64,000 bases of DNA from Motiliproteus sp048265065. GTDB taxonomy: Bacteria; Pseudomonadota; Gammaproteobacteria; Pseudomonadales; Balneatricaceae. The notes under the pieces are model-generated. The model saw only the letters and a list, made by a program, of their open reading frames with translations, searched no databases and was not told the DNA's origin. The stretch covers positions 27,828 to 91,827 of the forward strand of contig JBLXCH010000002.1 of assembly GCA_048265065.1 (NCBI GenBank), in the 5' to 3' direction. Each line of letters opens with the position of its first letter. Within the stretch, counting starts at the first letter, position 1. The position numbers and the translations under genes are program-made. Positions 26,822 through 35,118 of the stretch are shown piece by piece.

Positions 26822-27181
26822 GTGTTGATGAAGCTGAAGCAAAGCAGTGGCAACGAGTTAGGTTTTTTAGCCAGTGGTTGTTTGACCGAAAATGACTATG
26901 AGAGATTTCTCATTCCAGAAGTTGAGAAGGTTCTCGCAGAGCACAGTACTATTCGATTACTTTTCCAGTTTGAAGACTTTAATGGTTGGGATCACCATGC
27001 GCTATGGTTGGACTTTACCTTTGGCTTAAAAATCAATCGTCGGATTGATAAGCTCGCTCTTGTCGGCGATAAAACATGGGAAGAGTGGGTTGCCAAAGCG
27101 GTTAAGGTTGTCTGTCATGGCGAAACGCATTTTTTTCCTATCCAAGACCAGCAAAAAGCCTGGCAATGGTTGAAAGTATAA
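26822..27181 (+). CDS. SpoIIAA-like (STAS-related) protein
   Basis: A 119-residue protein of the SpoIIAA-like family: alternating strands and helices with the hallmark LLFQFEDFNGWDHHALWLDFTF region (about 44-65), VGDKTWEEW, and a closing FFPIQDQQKAWQWL. Members are small single-domain proteins, some binding hydrophobic ligands; the role is mostly unknown. The GTG start at 26822 lies 9 bases after AAAGGA; an ATG two codons later is possible. It stands alone between ubiJ and serA. Confidence 0.8.
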   Translation: MLMKLKQSSGNELGFLASGCLTENDYERFLIPEVEKVLAEHSTIRLLFQFEDFNGWDHHALWLDFTFGLKINRRIDKLALVGDKTWEEWVAKAVKVVCHGETHFFPIQDQQKAWQWLKV

Positions 27182-27273
27182 TTGCTTAATCAACCGTTGA
27201 GTTTTACTCACTTTATTGTTCACTTTTTTTCTTGGTAAAGCGTAGTCATCTGGCCTTTATCTACTCGCCGTTA

Positions 27274-27282
27274 TGCTATGAT
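27274..27282 (+). promoter_or_regulatory. Candidate extended -10 promoter for serA
   Basis: TGCTATGAT matches the extended -10 form (TGn then TATGAT, 5 of 6) 40 bases upstream of serA. No good -35 is visible, as is usual for this promoter class. Confidence 0.3.
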
Positions 27283-27322
27283 TGTCCTCTTTTTTTATTA
27301 GTTAACAGGCATCAACTGTTTC

Positions 27323-28555
27323 ATGCACAAGGTTAATTCCATGGATAAGAGCAAAATCAAGTTTTTACTGCTTGAGGGTGTTCATCAATCAGCCGTTGAC
27401 GCATTGAATAATGCTGGCTTCACCGAAATTGAATATTTAAAAACCGCTTTATCTGAAGATGAATTGGTTGAACGTATCAAAGGTGTTCACTTTATTGGTA
27501 TTCGTTCACGCACGCAGCTAACGGAGCGGGTGTTTGCCGCAGCCGATAAGTTGATGTCCGTAGGTTGTTTTTGTATTGGTACGAACCAAGTCGACTTACA
27601 AGCTGCGATGGTTCGTGGTGTCTCTGTGTTCAATGCACCGTATTCGAATACACGTAGCGTTGCTGAATTAGTGTTGGCACAGGCAATCATCTTGTTGCGC
27701 GGTGTGGCAGAGAAGAATGCTAAAGCTCATCGTGGTGTTTGGTTAAAATCAGCAACCAATAGCTTCGAAGCCCGTGGCAAGCAGCTCGGTATCATCGGTT
27801 ACGGTAGTATTGGTTCTCAGTTGAGTGTTATGGCTGAGTCGCTTGGAATGAAAGTCTGCTTTTATGACGTTATTAGTAAACTACCTATTGGTAATGCAAG
27901 CCAGAAAAGCACGTTGGATGAGTTGTTAGCAACCAGTGATGTGGTGAGTTTGCACGTTCCTGAAACGATGAATACACAGAATTTAATCGGTGCTAAACAG
28001 CTGAAGAAAATGAAGCAAGGTAGCATCCTGATCAATGCGGCGCGAGGCACGGTTGTAGATATTGATGCTCTGTCTAAGGAGTTAGAGTCAGGAAAGCTGC
28101 TTGGCGCGGCGATCGATGTTTTCCCTGTTGAGCCTCGTTCAAATGACGATGAGTTTATTTCACCACTACGTGAATTTGATAATGTGATTCTGACGCCTCA
28201 TATCGGCGGTAGTACGGTAGAAGCACAGGAAAATATCGGCGTCGAAGTGGCAGAAAAACTGATTCGCTACTGTGATAATGGCTCGACGATTGGTTCTGTG
28301 AACTTTCCAGAAGTTGCGCTACCTTCGCACCCAGATCAACACCGAGTGTTGCATATTCATAAAAACGTACCAGGGGTACTTAGCAGTATCAACCAGGTGT
28401 TTTCTGATCATAAGATCAACATTAGTGGTCAGTATTTGCAGACAAATGAAAACGTCGGCTACGTGGTTATGGATATCGATGCAGAACACAGTGATCTTGC
28501 ATTAACACAGTTGCAAAAGGTTCCAGCAACGATTCGTTGTCGCGTTTTGTTTTAA
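27323..28555 (+). CDS. serA: D-3-phosphoglycerate dehydrogenase
   Basis: First step of serine synthesis: oxidises 3-phosphoglycerate with NAD. It has 410 residues like E. coli SerA, with KIKFLLLEGVHQ at the start, an NAD fold GYGSIG (159-164), the catalytic region NAARGTVVD, TPHIGGST, and a C-terminal ACT domain (about 338-410) for serine feedback inhibition. Alignment to E. coli supports the start at 27323; the ribosome-binding site AAGG fits better with the ATG at 27341 (404 residues). The stop overlaps the end of the convergent hydrolase gene by 4 bases. Confidence 0.96.
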   Translation: MHKVNSMDKSKIKFLLLEGVHQSAVDALNNAGFTEIEYLKTALSEDELVERIKGVHFIGIRSRTQLTERVFAAADKLMSVGCFCIGTNQVDLQAAMVRGVSVFNAPYSNTRSVAELVLAQAIILLRGVAEKNAKAHRGVWLKSATNSFEARGKQLGIIGYGSIGSQLSVMAESLGMKVCFYDVISKLPIGNASQKSTLDELLATSDVVSLHVPETMNTQNLIGAKQLKKMKQGSILINAARGTVVDIDALSKELESGKLLGAAIDVFPVEPRSNDDEFISPLREFDNVILTPHIGGSTVEAQENIGVEVAEKLIRYCDNGSTIGSVNFPEVALPSHPDQHRVLHIHKNVPGVLSSINQVFSDHKINISGQYLQTNENVGYVVMDIDAEHSDLALTQLQKVPATIRCRVLF

Positions 28556-29508
28556 TCGCTCTCTTCTTTGCTGCTTTGCGTTTGGTTAGGCCAGTGTTGG
28601 TCTAACCAAGCAAAGTAAGCTTCCCTGATTGATGGGATTTCGTTGGCTAAGTTGTGCTTTCCTGTAGGGAGCAATAACTCTTCTGCTTGAGGAAATTGCC
28701 GTCGCAGTACTTTCAGATTAAACCGCCAATCCACGGTATTGTCTTGCTGTCCTTGAATAATCATAGGGCGTAAATCGGTGCGGGAAGGTAATCCTAGGTA
28801 AGCTGATTGCCAGCGTATCATCGAGCCTATCCAGGTCGTGCAGGTGTGGCGGTTTTGTAACGGATCTTGGTGTTGAATAAACTCTAAGAACGCGCTGTCA
28901 TGGCTGTTATCAGTGAACTTTCTTGGCACTTGCCGGAGCCCGCGGCCTAAGATTAAGTATAGTGTGCGGATGGCCAACCAATATCTAGGCCGGACTAAAG
29001 GGGCTAAATAAACTAACTGCTCAGCGTTTTGATCAGGGTGAGTAAGTAGGTAGTCGCTAATGATAGCGGCGCCTGTGCTTTGACCAACAAAACTCAGAGG
29101 TTGAGCTTTTTGTTGTGTTAATTCAATGAGTTTTCCAAATACTGACTGGTAGCTTGAGAAGCCATCAATTGAGGCTCTGTCGCCTCCTGAGAGGCCGTGA
29201 CCGGGTAAATCACAGCCGACAACCACTAACTGTTTATCTAACAGGTAGCGAACCCAATGTTTCATCAAGCCGAAATGGTCGTGATAGCCGTGTTGTAAAA
29301 TTACAGCGCCTTTGGGATCAGCTGGCGAAAATACCTGACAGGCTACGCTAAAACCTTGTAAATCTATGAGGCCAAGGTGATGGTCGACTTCAGAGAAATT
29401 AAGCTGATAAAGGTTACGGTAAGAATCGTAGAGCGGGTCGTTGGCCTTGGCGTTGGTTATGGTTGTTATTTGTGCGCGTAAAGTAGTCAGTGGAAGAGAG
29501 CGTGTCAT
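28552..29508 (-). CDS. Alpha/beta hydrolase, monoacylglycerol lipase/lysophospholipase-like
   Basis: A 318-residue serine hydrolase. Visible catalytic elements are the oxyanion-side HGYHDHFG, the CDLPGHGLSGG loop, the nucleophile Ser144 in GQSTG, an acid Asp256 or Asp260 in GQQDNTVDW, and His285 in GKHNLANE. It resembles the serine-aminopeptidase S33/Hydrolase_4 group that includes PldB-type enzymes; the substrate is unknown. No signal peptide is seen, so it is cytoplasmic. It begins only 9 bases after the fba terminator and lacks a strong ribosome-binding site. Confidence 0.85.
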   Translation of the reverse strand: MTRSLPLTTLRAQITTITNAKANDPLYDSYRNLYQLNFSEVDHHLGLIDLQGFSVACQVFSPADPKGAVILQHGYHDHFGLMKHWVRYLLDKQLVVVGCDLPGHGLSGGDRASIDGFSSYQSVFGKLIELTQQKAQPLSFVGQSTGAAIISDYLLTHPDQNAEQLVYLAPLVRPRYWLAIRTLYLILGRGLRQVPRKFTDNSHDSAFLEFIQHQDPLQNRHTCTTWIGSMIRWQSAYLGLPSRTDLRPMIIQGQQDNTVDWRFNLKVLRRQFPQAEELLLPTGKHNLANEIPSIREAYFAWLDQHWPNQTQSSKEESD

Positions 29509-29517
29509 CGATTCACC

Positions 29518-29548
29518 AAGAAAAAAGGCAGCGATATGCTGCCTTTTA
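29518..29548 (-). terminator. Rho-independent terminator of the tkt-epd-pgk-fba operon
   Basis: A perfect 10-bp stem AAAAGGCAGC/GCTGCCTTTT with a 5-base loop, followed on the minus strand by a T run (TTTTTTCTT). It is 59 bases past the fba stop and ends 9 bases before the hydrolase start codon. Confidence 0.92.
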
Positions 29549-29606
29549 ACTGTAGAGAAGCGTGCCGAATTATCAACTACTACTCATCAGGACTAGAATA
29601 AATCCA

Positions 29607-30641
29607 TTAATAAATCTCTGACATTTTCTCTAAGCTGATCGCTTTAATTTTGTCCGCGTGACCCGCAGTACCAAATGACTCATAGCGAGCCGCAGCGATG
29701 TCTGACATCGATTTGATGGTTTCTTTTAAGTACTTACGTGGGTCGAATTCTGCTGGATTTTCGGCCATAAAGCGACGAATCGTGCCGGTGGATGCTAAAC
29801 GTAAGTCCGTATCAATATTGACCTTGCGAACGCCATGCTTGATACCTTCAACAATTTGTTCCACCGGTACGCCGTAGGTTTCAGGAATAGCGCCACCAAA
29901 TTCATTAATGACAGCCAACCAATCTTGAGGCACCGAAGAAGAACCGTGCATCACCAGGTGGGTGTTAGGAATCCGCTGGTGAATGCCCTTGATGCGCTCA
30001 ATTGAGAGAACATCATCTGTTGGTGGGCGAGTAAACTTGTAAGCGCCGTGGCTTGTCCCGCAAGCAATCGCGAGCGCGTCGACACCGGTTTTTTCAACAA
30101 AGTCAGCGGCTTCGTCAGGGTCAGTCAGCATTTGATCGTGAGATAAGATGCCTTCCGCGCCAACACCGTCTTCTTCGCCTGCTTGACCTGTTTCTAGTGA
30201 GCCAAGGCAACCGAGTTCACCCTCAACAGATACGCCGCAAGCATGCGCCATTTCTACAGTGCGACGAGTGACATCAACGTTGTATTCATAGCTGCTTGGG
30301 GTTTTACCATCCGCCATTAATGAACCGTCCATCATTACTGATGAAAAGCCTAATTGAATGGAGCGTTGGCAAATGGCGGGTGTGGTGCCGTGGTCTTGGT
30401 GCATACACACTGGAATGTGAGGAAACTCTTCGATGGCAGCAAGGATCATGTGTTTTAAAAAGTTTGATCCGGCGTATTTGCGAGCGCCTGCTGATGCCTG
30501 AACAATCACTGGGCTGTTGGTTCTATCCGCCGCTTCCATGATTGCGCGCATTTGTTCTAAATTGTTTACATTGAATGCGGGAATGCCGTAGTTATATTCT
30601 GCGGCATGGTCCAGCAGTTGTCTCATACTGATAAGCGCCAT
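29607..30641 (-). CDS. fba: Class II fructose-1,6-bisphosphate aldolase (Calvin-cycle subtype)
   Basis: Zinc-dependent cleavage and synthesis of fructose-1,6-bisphosphate. It has 344 residues starting at MALISMRQLLDH, with a GAGAGG ribosome-binding site just upstream; an upstream in-frame start (30686) gives a non-conserved tail. Motifs are HQDHGT (81-86, metal His), SVEGELGCLGSLE, and the substrate-phosphate loop ACGTSHGAYKF. The sequence type is the CbbA/Pseudomonas subtype, not the E. coli FbaA subtype. It is the last gene of its operon. Confidence 0.96.
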   Translation of the reverse strand: MALISMRQLLDHAAEYNYGIPAFNVNNLEQMRAIMEAADRTNSPVIVQASAGARKYAGSNFLKHMILAAIEEFPHIPVCMHQDHGTTPAICQRSIQLGFSSVMMDGSLMADGKTPSSYEYNVDVTRRTVEMAHACGVSVEGELGCLGSLETGQAGEEDGVGAEGILSHDQMLTDPDEAADFVEKTGVDALAIACGTSHGAYKFTRPPTDDVLSIERIKGIHQRIPNTHLVMHGSSSVPQDWLAVINEFGGAIPETYGVPVEQIVEGIKHGVRKVNIDTDLRLASTGTIRRFMAENPAEFDPRKYLKETIKSMSDIAAARYESFGTAGHADKIKAISLEKMSEIY

Positions 30642-30700
30642 AATTGCCTCTCTGTGTACTATTGTGCCGACTATTGTCGGTCTCAATTCAAAATTCGGTA

Positions 30701-31858
30701 TTAAGCTCGTTCTTCTAAGATTGCTACAGCAGGTAGTGTTTTACCTTCAACGAACTCTAAAAATGCACCGCCCCCGGTGGAGATGTAGGACACTTTGTCG
30801 GCGATGCCGTACTTATCAACTGCTGCTAAGGTATCACCCCCGCCTGCAATAGAAAATCCTGAACTGTTGGCGATAGCCATAGATAGTGTTTCTGTGCCGT
30901 GGCCAAACTGGTCAAACTCAAAAACACCGACGGGGCCATTCCAGATAATGGTGTTTGCAGATTCAAGGATCTTAGCTAAAGATTTAGCACTTTCTGGGCC
31001 AATATCTAAAATCATGTCATCTTTACCTACGTCGGCAACAGGCTTGATTGTTGCTTCGGCAGTTTCGGAAAACTCGGTTGCGACAACGACATCGGTGGGT
31101 AAAGGAATCGATGTTTTGGCCATCAGAGCTTTGGCTTGATCAATTAAGTCTTCTTCAAACAGTGACTTACCAACAGGAAAGCCAGCCGCTGCCAAAAAGG
31201 TGTTCGCGATACCACCACCGACAATGAGTTGATCCACTTTATCGGACAGGGATTCAAGGACAGTCAATTTAGTGGAAACCTTGGACCCGCCAACGATAGC
31301 AGCCATTGGTTTAGCCGGGTTGTCCAGTGCACGTGCCAAGGCCTCTAGTTCGTTCGCTAATAAAGGGCCGGCGCAGGCAACAGGTGCATATTTAGCAACG
31401 CCATGCGTTGATGCTTGGGCACGGTGGGCTGTGCCAAATGCGTCCATAACAAAGATATCGCATAGCTTTGCCATCTTTTGAGACAGGCTGTCGCTATTGC
31501 TTTTTTCGCCGTTGTTAAAGCGAACGTTTTCTAAAATGACGACTTCACCGGCTTGGGCCTCTACGCCATTAAGCCAATTCTTTTCAAAACGGACGCTGCG
31601 GTTTAGTAGGCTGGAGAGATGGTCTGCAACCGGCGCGAGAGAAAAGTCCTCGTCGTATTCGCCCTCCGTTGGGCGGCCTAGGTGAGACATAATGAATATT
31701 TTAGCGCCGGCTGCAATGGCATGTTCTATCGTTGGTAACGCGGCTCTGATGCGAGCGTCGCTGGTCACTTTTCCGTCTTTAATGGGAACGTTTAGGTCTT
31801 CACGGATTAACAGGCGCTTGCCTTGTAAATCCAGGTCCATCATCTTGATTACACTCAT
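30701..31858 (-). CDS. pgk: Phosphoglycerate kinase
   Basis: Transfers phosphate between 1,3-bisphosphoglycerate and ADP. It has 385 residues with the N-terminal substrate loop REDLNVP, SHLGRP, the hinge region VGGSKVSTK, the nucleotide-binding WNGPVGVFEF and the final GGGDTLAAV segment. It starts 20 bases after epd and is followed by fba after 59 bases. Nothing is missing. Confidence 0.97.
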   Translation of the reverse strand: MSVIKMMDLDLQGKRLLIREDLNVPIKDGKVTSDARIRAALPTIEHAIAAGAKIFIMSHLGRPTEGEYDEDFSLAPVADHLSSLLNRSVRFEKNWLNGVEAQAGEVVILENVRFNNGEKSNSDSLSQKMAKLCDIFVMDAFGTAHRAQASTHGVAKYAPVACAGPLLANELEALARALDNPAKPMAAIVGGSKVSTKLTVLESLSDKVDQLIVGGGIANTFLAAAGFPVGKSLFEEDLIDQAKALMAKTSIPLPTDVVVATEFSETAEATIKPVADVGKDDMILDIGPESAKSLAKILESANTIIWNGPVGVFEFDQFGHGTETLSMAIANSSGFSIAGGGDTLAAVDKYGIADKVSYISTGGGAFLEFVEGKTLPAVAILEERA

Positions 31859-31878
31859 CGGTTACCCTGTTGTGGTCA

Positions 31879-32762
31879 TTACTTTTGATCACTGGATAAA
31901 TCTAACCAGTGTTGCGTGACATTTAACATACGATTCGCGAATCCCCATTCATTGTCAAACCAGCAAACGAGTTTGAGCAATGTCCCTTGGCTGATTCGCG
32001 TTTGTGTACCATCGACAATGCCAGATCGAGGGTCAGTATTAAAGTCTATCGAAGCATGGGGCTCTTNNNNNNNNNNNNNNNNNNNNNNNNNNNNNNNNNN
32101 NNNNNNNNNNNNNNNNNNNNNNNNNNNNNNNNNNNNNNNNNNNNNNNNNNNNNNNNNNNNNNNNNNAGGTTGGTATGGTGATAGCTATCAATGACTGGTT
32201 GATCGTTCATTGCTGAGTGAATAGTGGTAGTGACACCGCTTTCGATACCGAACTGACGATGGATAATGTCGAGTAATGGTACTAAGCAGTTGGTAGTGCA
32301 CGACGCATTAGAGACAATGCGGTGGTCGGCACGGAGTTGATCTTGATTTAGTCCGTAAACGATCGTTGCATCCACATCGGCTGAGGCAGGTTGAGAAAAT
32401 AACAAGCGTTTTGCCCCAGCGTTAATGAGTGTCTCGGCGGTTTCGCGATCACTGAATGAGCCCGAGCACTCCAGCACGATATCCACATTATGGGCAGACC
32501 AGTCGAGTTCACCTGCTGAGCTTTCATTAAGCAGGATGATTTTGTCATCACCGACGATGAGGTGATCATCGTTATGACTGACCGGTAAAGGGAAGCGGCC
32601 GTGAGTGGTGTCATAGCGAGTAAGATAAGCAATCGTTTCGACGTCAGCCAACTCATTAATCGCGACTATCTTCAGATTGCTAAAAAGCGGGTCTGAGTAG
32701 CAGGCTCTAAGCACCGACTGGCCGATGCGACCGTATCCATTGATGGCGACTCGGTAGCTCAT
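31879..32762 (-). CDS. epd: D-erythrose-4-phosphate dehydrogenase, interrupted by an assembly gap
   Basis: A GAPDH-family enzyme that oxidises erythrose-4-phosphate to 4-phosphoerythronate for pyridoxal phosphate synthesis. The N-terminal part (32762 down to 32167) has the NAD fold INGYGRIGQ and the catalytic Cys in SNASCTTNC, and the Epd-type HSAMNDQPVIDSYH. The C-terminal part (32066-31879) reads in another frame relative to the N run: SIDFNTDPRSGIVDGTQT through FDNEWGFANRM to a TAA at 31879. Aligned to E. coli Epd (339 residues), about 81-82 residues are missing in the gap. Epd is preferred over GapA because of these motifs and the tkt-epd-pgk order. Confidence 0.9.
32067..32166. other. 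Assembly gap (100 N) inside epd
   Basis: Exactly 100 N. The flanks do not overlap each other. The gap length is a placeholder: in-frame joining of the two epd halves requires a missing length of 2 modulo 3, about 245 bases from comparison with E. coli Epd. Confidence 0.97.
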
Positions 32763-32802
32763 CGTACTTATTGCCTGCTCAGCTTACTCAGTGTGTCGAC
32801 GC

Positions 32803-34797
32803 TCAAAATAAGCTCTTTACCGTGCTGACTACGTTTTCAGTGGTAAAACCAAAGTGTTTGAACAGGTCGCCCGCTGGTGCCGATTCACCAAAACTGCGCA
32901 TGCCAATCACCTTGCCATCAAGGCCAACGTATTTGTACCAGTAGTCTGCGTGAGCCGCTTCAATGGCAACACGTTTCGTGACCGTTGATGGCAATACGGT
33001 TTGCCGATATTCGCTAGACTGAGCTTCGAACAATTCGGCGCAAGGCATCGACACGACACGAACCTTGGTGCCGTTTGCTGTTAATGATTCAGCGGCAGAC
33101 ATTGCCAAAGCCACTTCTGAGCCAGTTGCAATTAAAATAGCGTCTGGTGTGCCGTCGGTATCTTTGAGGATATAAGCGCCGCGTTGAATGGCAGCCACTT
33201 GTTCCGCATCGCGGGTTTGGTGCGGTAAACCTTGGCGAGAGAATATCAATGACGACGGACCGTCCGTTTTCTCAATGGCTGACTTCCACGCGACGGCTGA
33301 CTCAACCGTATCGCAAGGGCGCCATGTGCTCATGTTAGGGGTGGTGCGAAGGTTGGCAATTTGTTCAATAGGTTGGTGTGTTGGGCCATCTTCACCAAGA
33401 CCGATAGAGTCGTGGGTATATACGAAAATTGCACGCTGCTGCATTAATGCAGCCATGCGGATTGCGTTGCGGGCGTATTCCATGAAGACAAGGAAGGTCG
33501 CGCCATATGGAATAAATCCGCCATGTAAAGCCACGCCGTTCATAATGGCAGACATGCCAAACTCACGCACGCCGTAAAACACGTAGTTGCCATCACTATT
33601 GTCTTTGCTGACACCTTTGCTACCAGACCATAGGGTCAGGTTGGAGCCAGCTAAATCGGCAGATCCACCGAGTAATTCAGGTAACAAAGGACCGAAAGTG
33701 TTTAACGTATTTTGTGATGCTTTGCGGCTAGCGATGGTTTCGCCATCATTTTGTAGCTGGTTGATATAGTTGTTGGCTTTTTCTGCAAAGTCAGTGGGCA
33801 AGTCACCACTAACACGACGTAGTAGTTCAACCGCTAGATCGGGATGGGTTTCGCTGTAACGTGCAAAAAGATCATTCCAGTTGTTTTCTCGAATAACGCC
33901 AGACGTTTTTGCATCCCAACCGTCATAGATATCCTGTGGAACATCAAATGGCGCATGAGGCCAGTCGAGTTTTTCACGAGTAAGAGCAATTTCATCATCG
34001 CCTAATGGTGCACCGTGACAAGACTCTGTGCCCTCTTTGTTCGGTGAGCCAAAACCAATCACTGTTTTGCAGCATATTAGCGTTGGTTGTTCAGTGTTCT
34101 CGCGAGCTGCGTCAATGGCGTCTGCAATGGCGTCTGCATCGTGGCCGTCGACGTTAGGGATAACTTGCCAGTTGTATGCTTCAAAGCGTTTTGCTGTGTC
34201 ATCGGTGAACCAACCTTCGACTTCGCCATCGATAGATATGCCATTGTCATCGTAGAAGAAGATTAATTTTCCGAGACCAAGCGTTCCTGCTAATGAACAG
34301 GCTTCGTGGGAGATGCCCTCCATCAAGCAGCCGTCACCGTGAAACGCATAGGTGTAATGATCAATGACTTCGAAACCTTCACGGTTGAACTGTCCTGCGA
34401 GTGTCTTCTCAGCAAGTGCCATGCCGACGGCGTTAGCAATACCTTGGCCAAGGGGGCCAGTGGTTGTTTCAATGCCTGGCGCGTAGCCTAGTTCTGGGTG
34501 TCCCGCGGTTTTTGCATGTAACTGACGAAAGTTTTTAAGGTCATCGACACTGAGATCATAGCCGCTCAAATGAAGCAGTGAATAGAGCAACATGGAGCCA
34601 TGACCGTTTGATAAAACAAAACGATCTCGGTTTAACCACTCAGGGTTGCTAGGGTTATGCTGAAGATATTCGTTCCATAATACTTCGGCGATATCTGCCA
34701 TGCCCATCGGCGCACCTGGGTGGCCTGATTTAGCTTGTTGAACGGCATCCATGCTCAAAGCGCGAATAGCATTGGCTAGCTGTCTACGAGACGGCAT
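32803..34797 (-). CDS. tkt: Transketolase
   Basis: Thiamine-diphosphate enzyme moving two-carbon units between sugar phosphates in the pentose-phosphate pathway. It has 664 residues: substrate His in NGHGSMLLYSLLHLSGY (64-80), a thiamine-diphosphate motif GDGCLMEG (154-161), the pyrimidine domain with EDGPTHQPIEQ, and a C-terminal transketolase domain. A TAGGAG ribosome-binding site precedes the start. It is the first gene of tkt-epd-pgk-fba and divergent from metK. Confidence 0.97.
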   Translation of the reverse strand: MPSRRQLANAIRALSMDAVQQAKSGHPGAPMGMADIAEVLWNEYLQHNPSNPEWLNRDRFVLSNGHGSMLLYSLLHLSGYDLSVDDLKNFRQLHAKTAGHPELGYAPGIETTTGPLGQGIANAVGMALAEKTLAGQFNREGFEVIDHYTYAFHGDGCLMEGISHEACSLAGTLGLGKLIFFYDDNGISIDGEVEGWFTDDTAKRFEAYNWQVIPNVDGHDADAIADAIDAARENTEQPTLICCKTVIGFGSPNKEGTESCHGAPLGDDEIALTREKLDWPHAPFDVPQDIYDGWDAKTSGVIRENNWNDLFARYSETHPDLAVELLRRVSGDLPTDFAEKANNYINQLQNDGETIASRKASQNTLNTFGPLLPELLGGSADLAGSNLTLWSGSKGVSKDNSDGNYVFYGVREFGMSAIMNGVALHGGFIPYGATFLVFMEYARNAIRMAALMQQRAIFVYTHDSIGLGEDGPTHQPIEQIANLRTTPNMSTWRPCDTVESAVAWKSAIEKTDGPSSLIFSRQGLPHQTRDAEQVAAIQRGAYILKDTDGTPDAILIATGSEVALAMSAAESLTANGTKVRVVSMPCAELFEAQSSEYRQTVLPSTVTKRVAIEAAHADYWYKYVGLDGKVIGMRSFGESAPAGDLFKHFGFTTENVVSTVKSLF

Positions 34798-35118
34798 TAA
34801 CGATTACTCCTAGCTGTTTTTTAACGGCCCTTTAGTGGTCCGTCTTAAGCATCAAAAAATAGGTTGCGTATTGTCGCTTACTCAGCGTTTAGCTTCAAAT
34901 GGAAAGCGACAAAAACGCCTTAAAATGGGGACTTTTTTTCGTTCATGAGTTAAAGAAGGTCAATTTGCTGCTAAGATAAGTCCGCGCTGCAAATACAGAC
35001 TATTTTGTAGTGAGCTTTGATTTTTTATTGCAAGTGTATTGACCGGTTACCGGTTTTTCCTTTGCTTTGTAATTAAGTCACTGTTTTTTAAACATTCAAT
35101 TATGAAGGCAACTGCTCC
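34798..35118. promoter_or_regulatory. 321-base divergent regulatory region between tkt and metK
   Basis: No open frame of note. For tkt (minus strand) a weak promoter is possible: TTGAAG (34893-34898) and GACAAT (34870-34875) 17 bases apart. For metK the AAGG at 35105-35108 is the ribosome-binding site. A palindromic pair ACCGGT-T-ACCGGT lies at 35042-35054, preceded by TTGA; it could be an operator. No methionine or SAM riboswitch fold was recognised. Confidence 0.5.

Noticed and set aside
32046..32762. epd as a truncated pseudogene ending in KSPMLR
   Set aside because: The apparent end is produced by reading through 100 placeholder Ns in the wrong frame; the real C-terminus is present in another frame.
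34798..35118. SAM or methionine riboswitch upstream of metK
   Set aside because: No recognisable conserved core of the known SAM or SAH riboswitch classes by eye; a covariance-model search (Infernal/Rfam) would be decisive.
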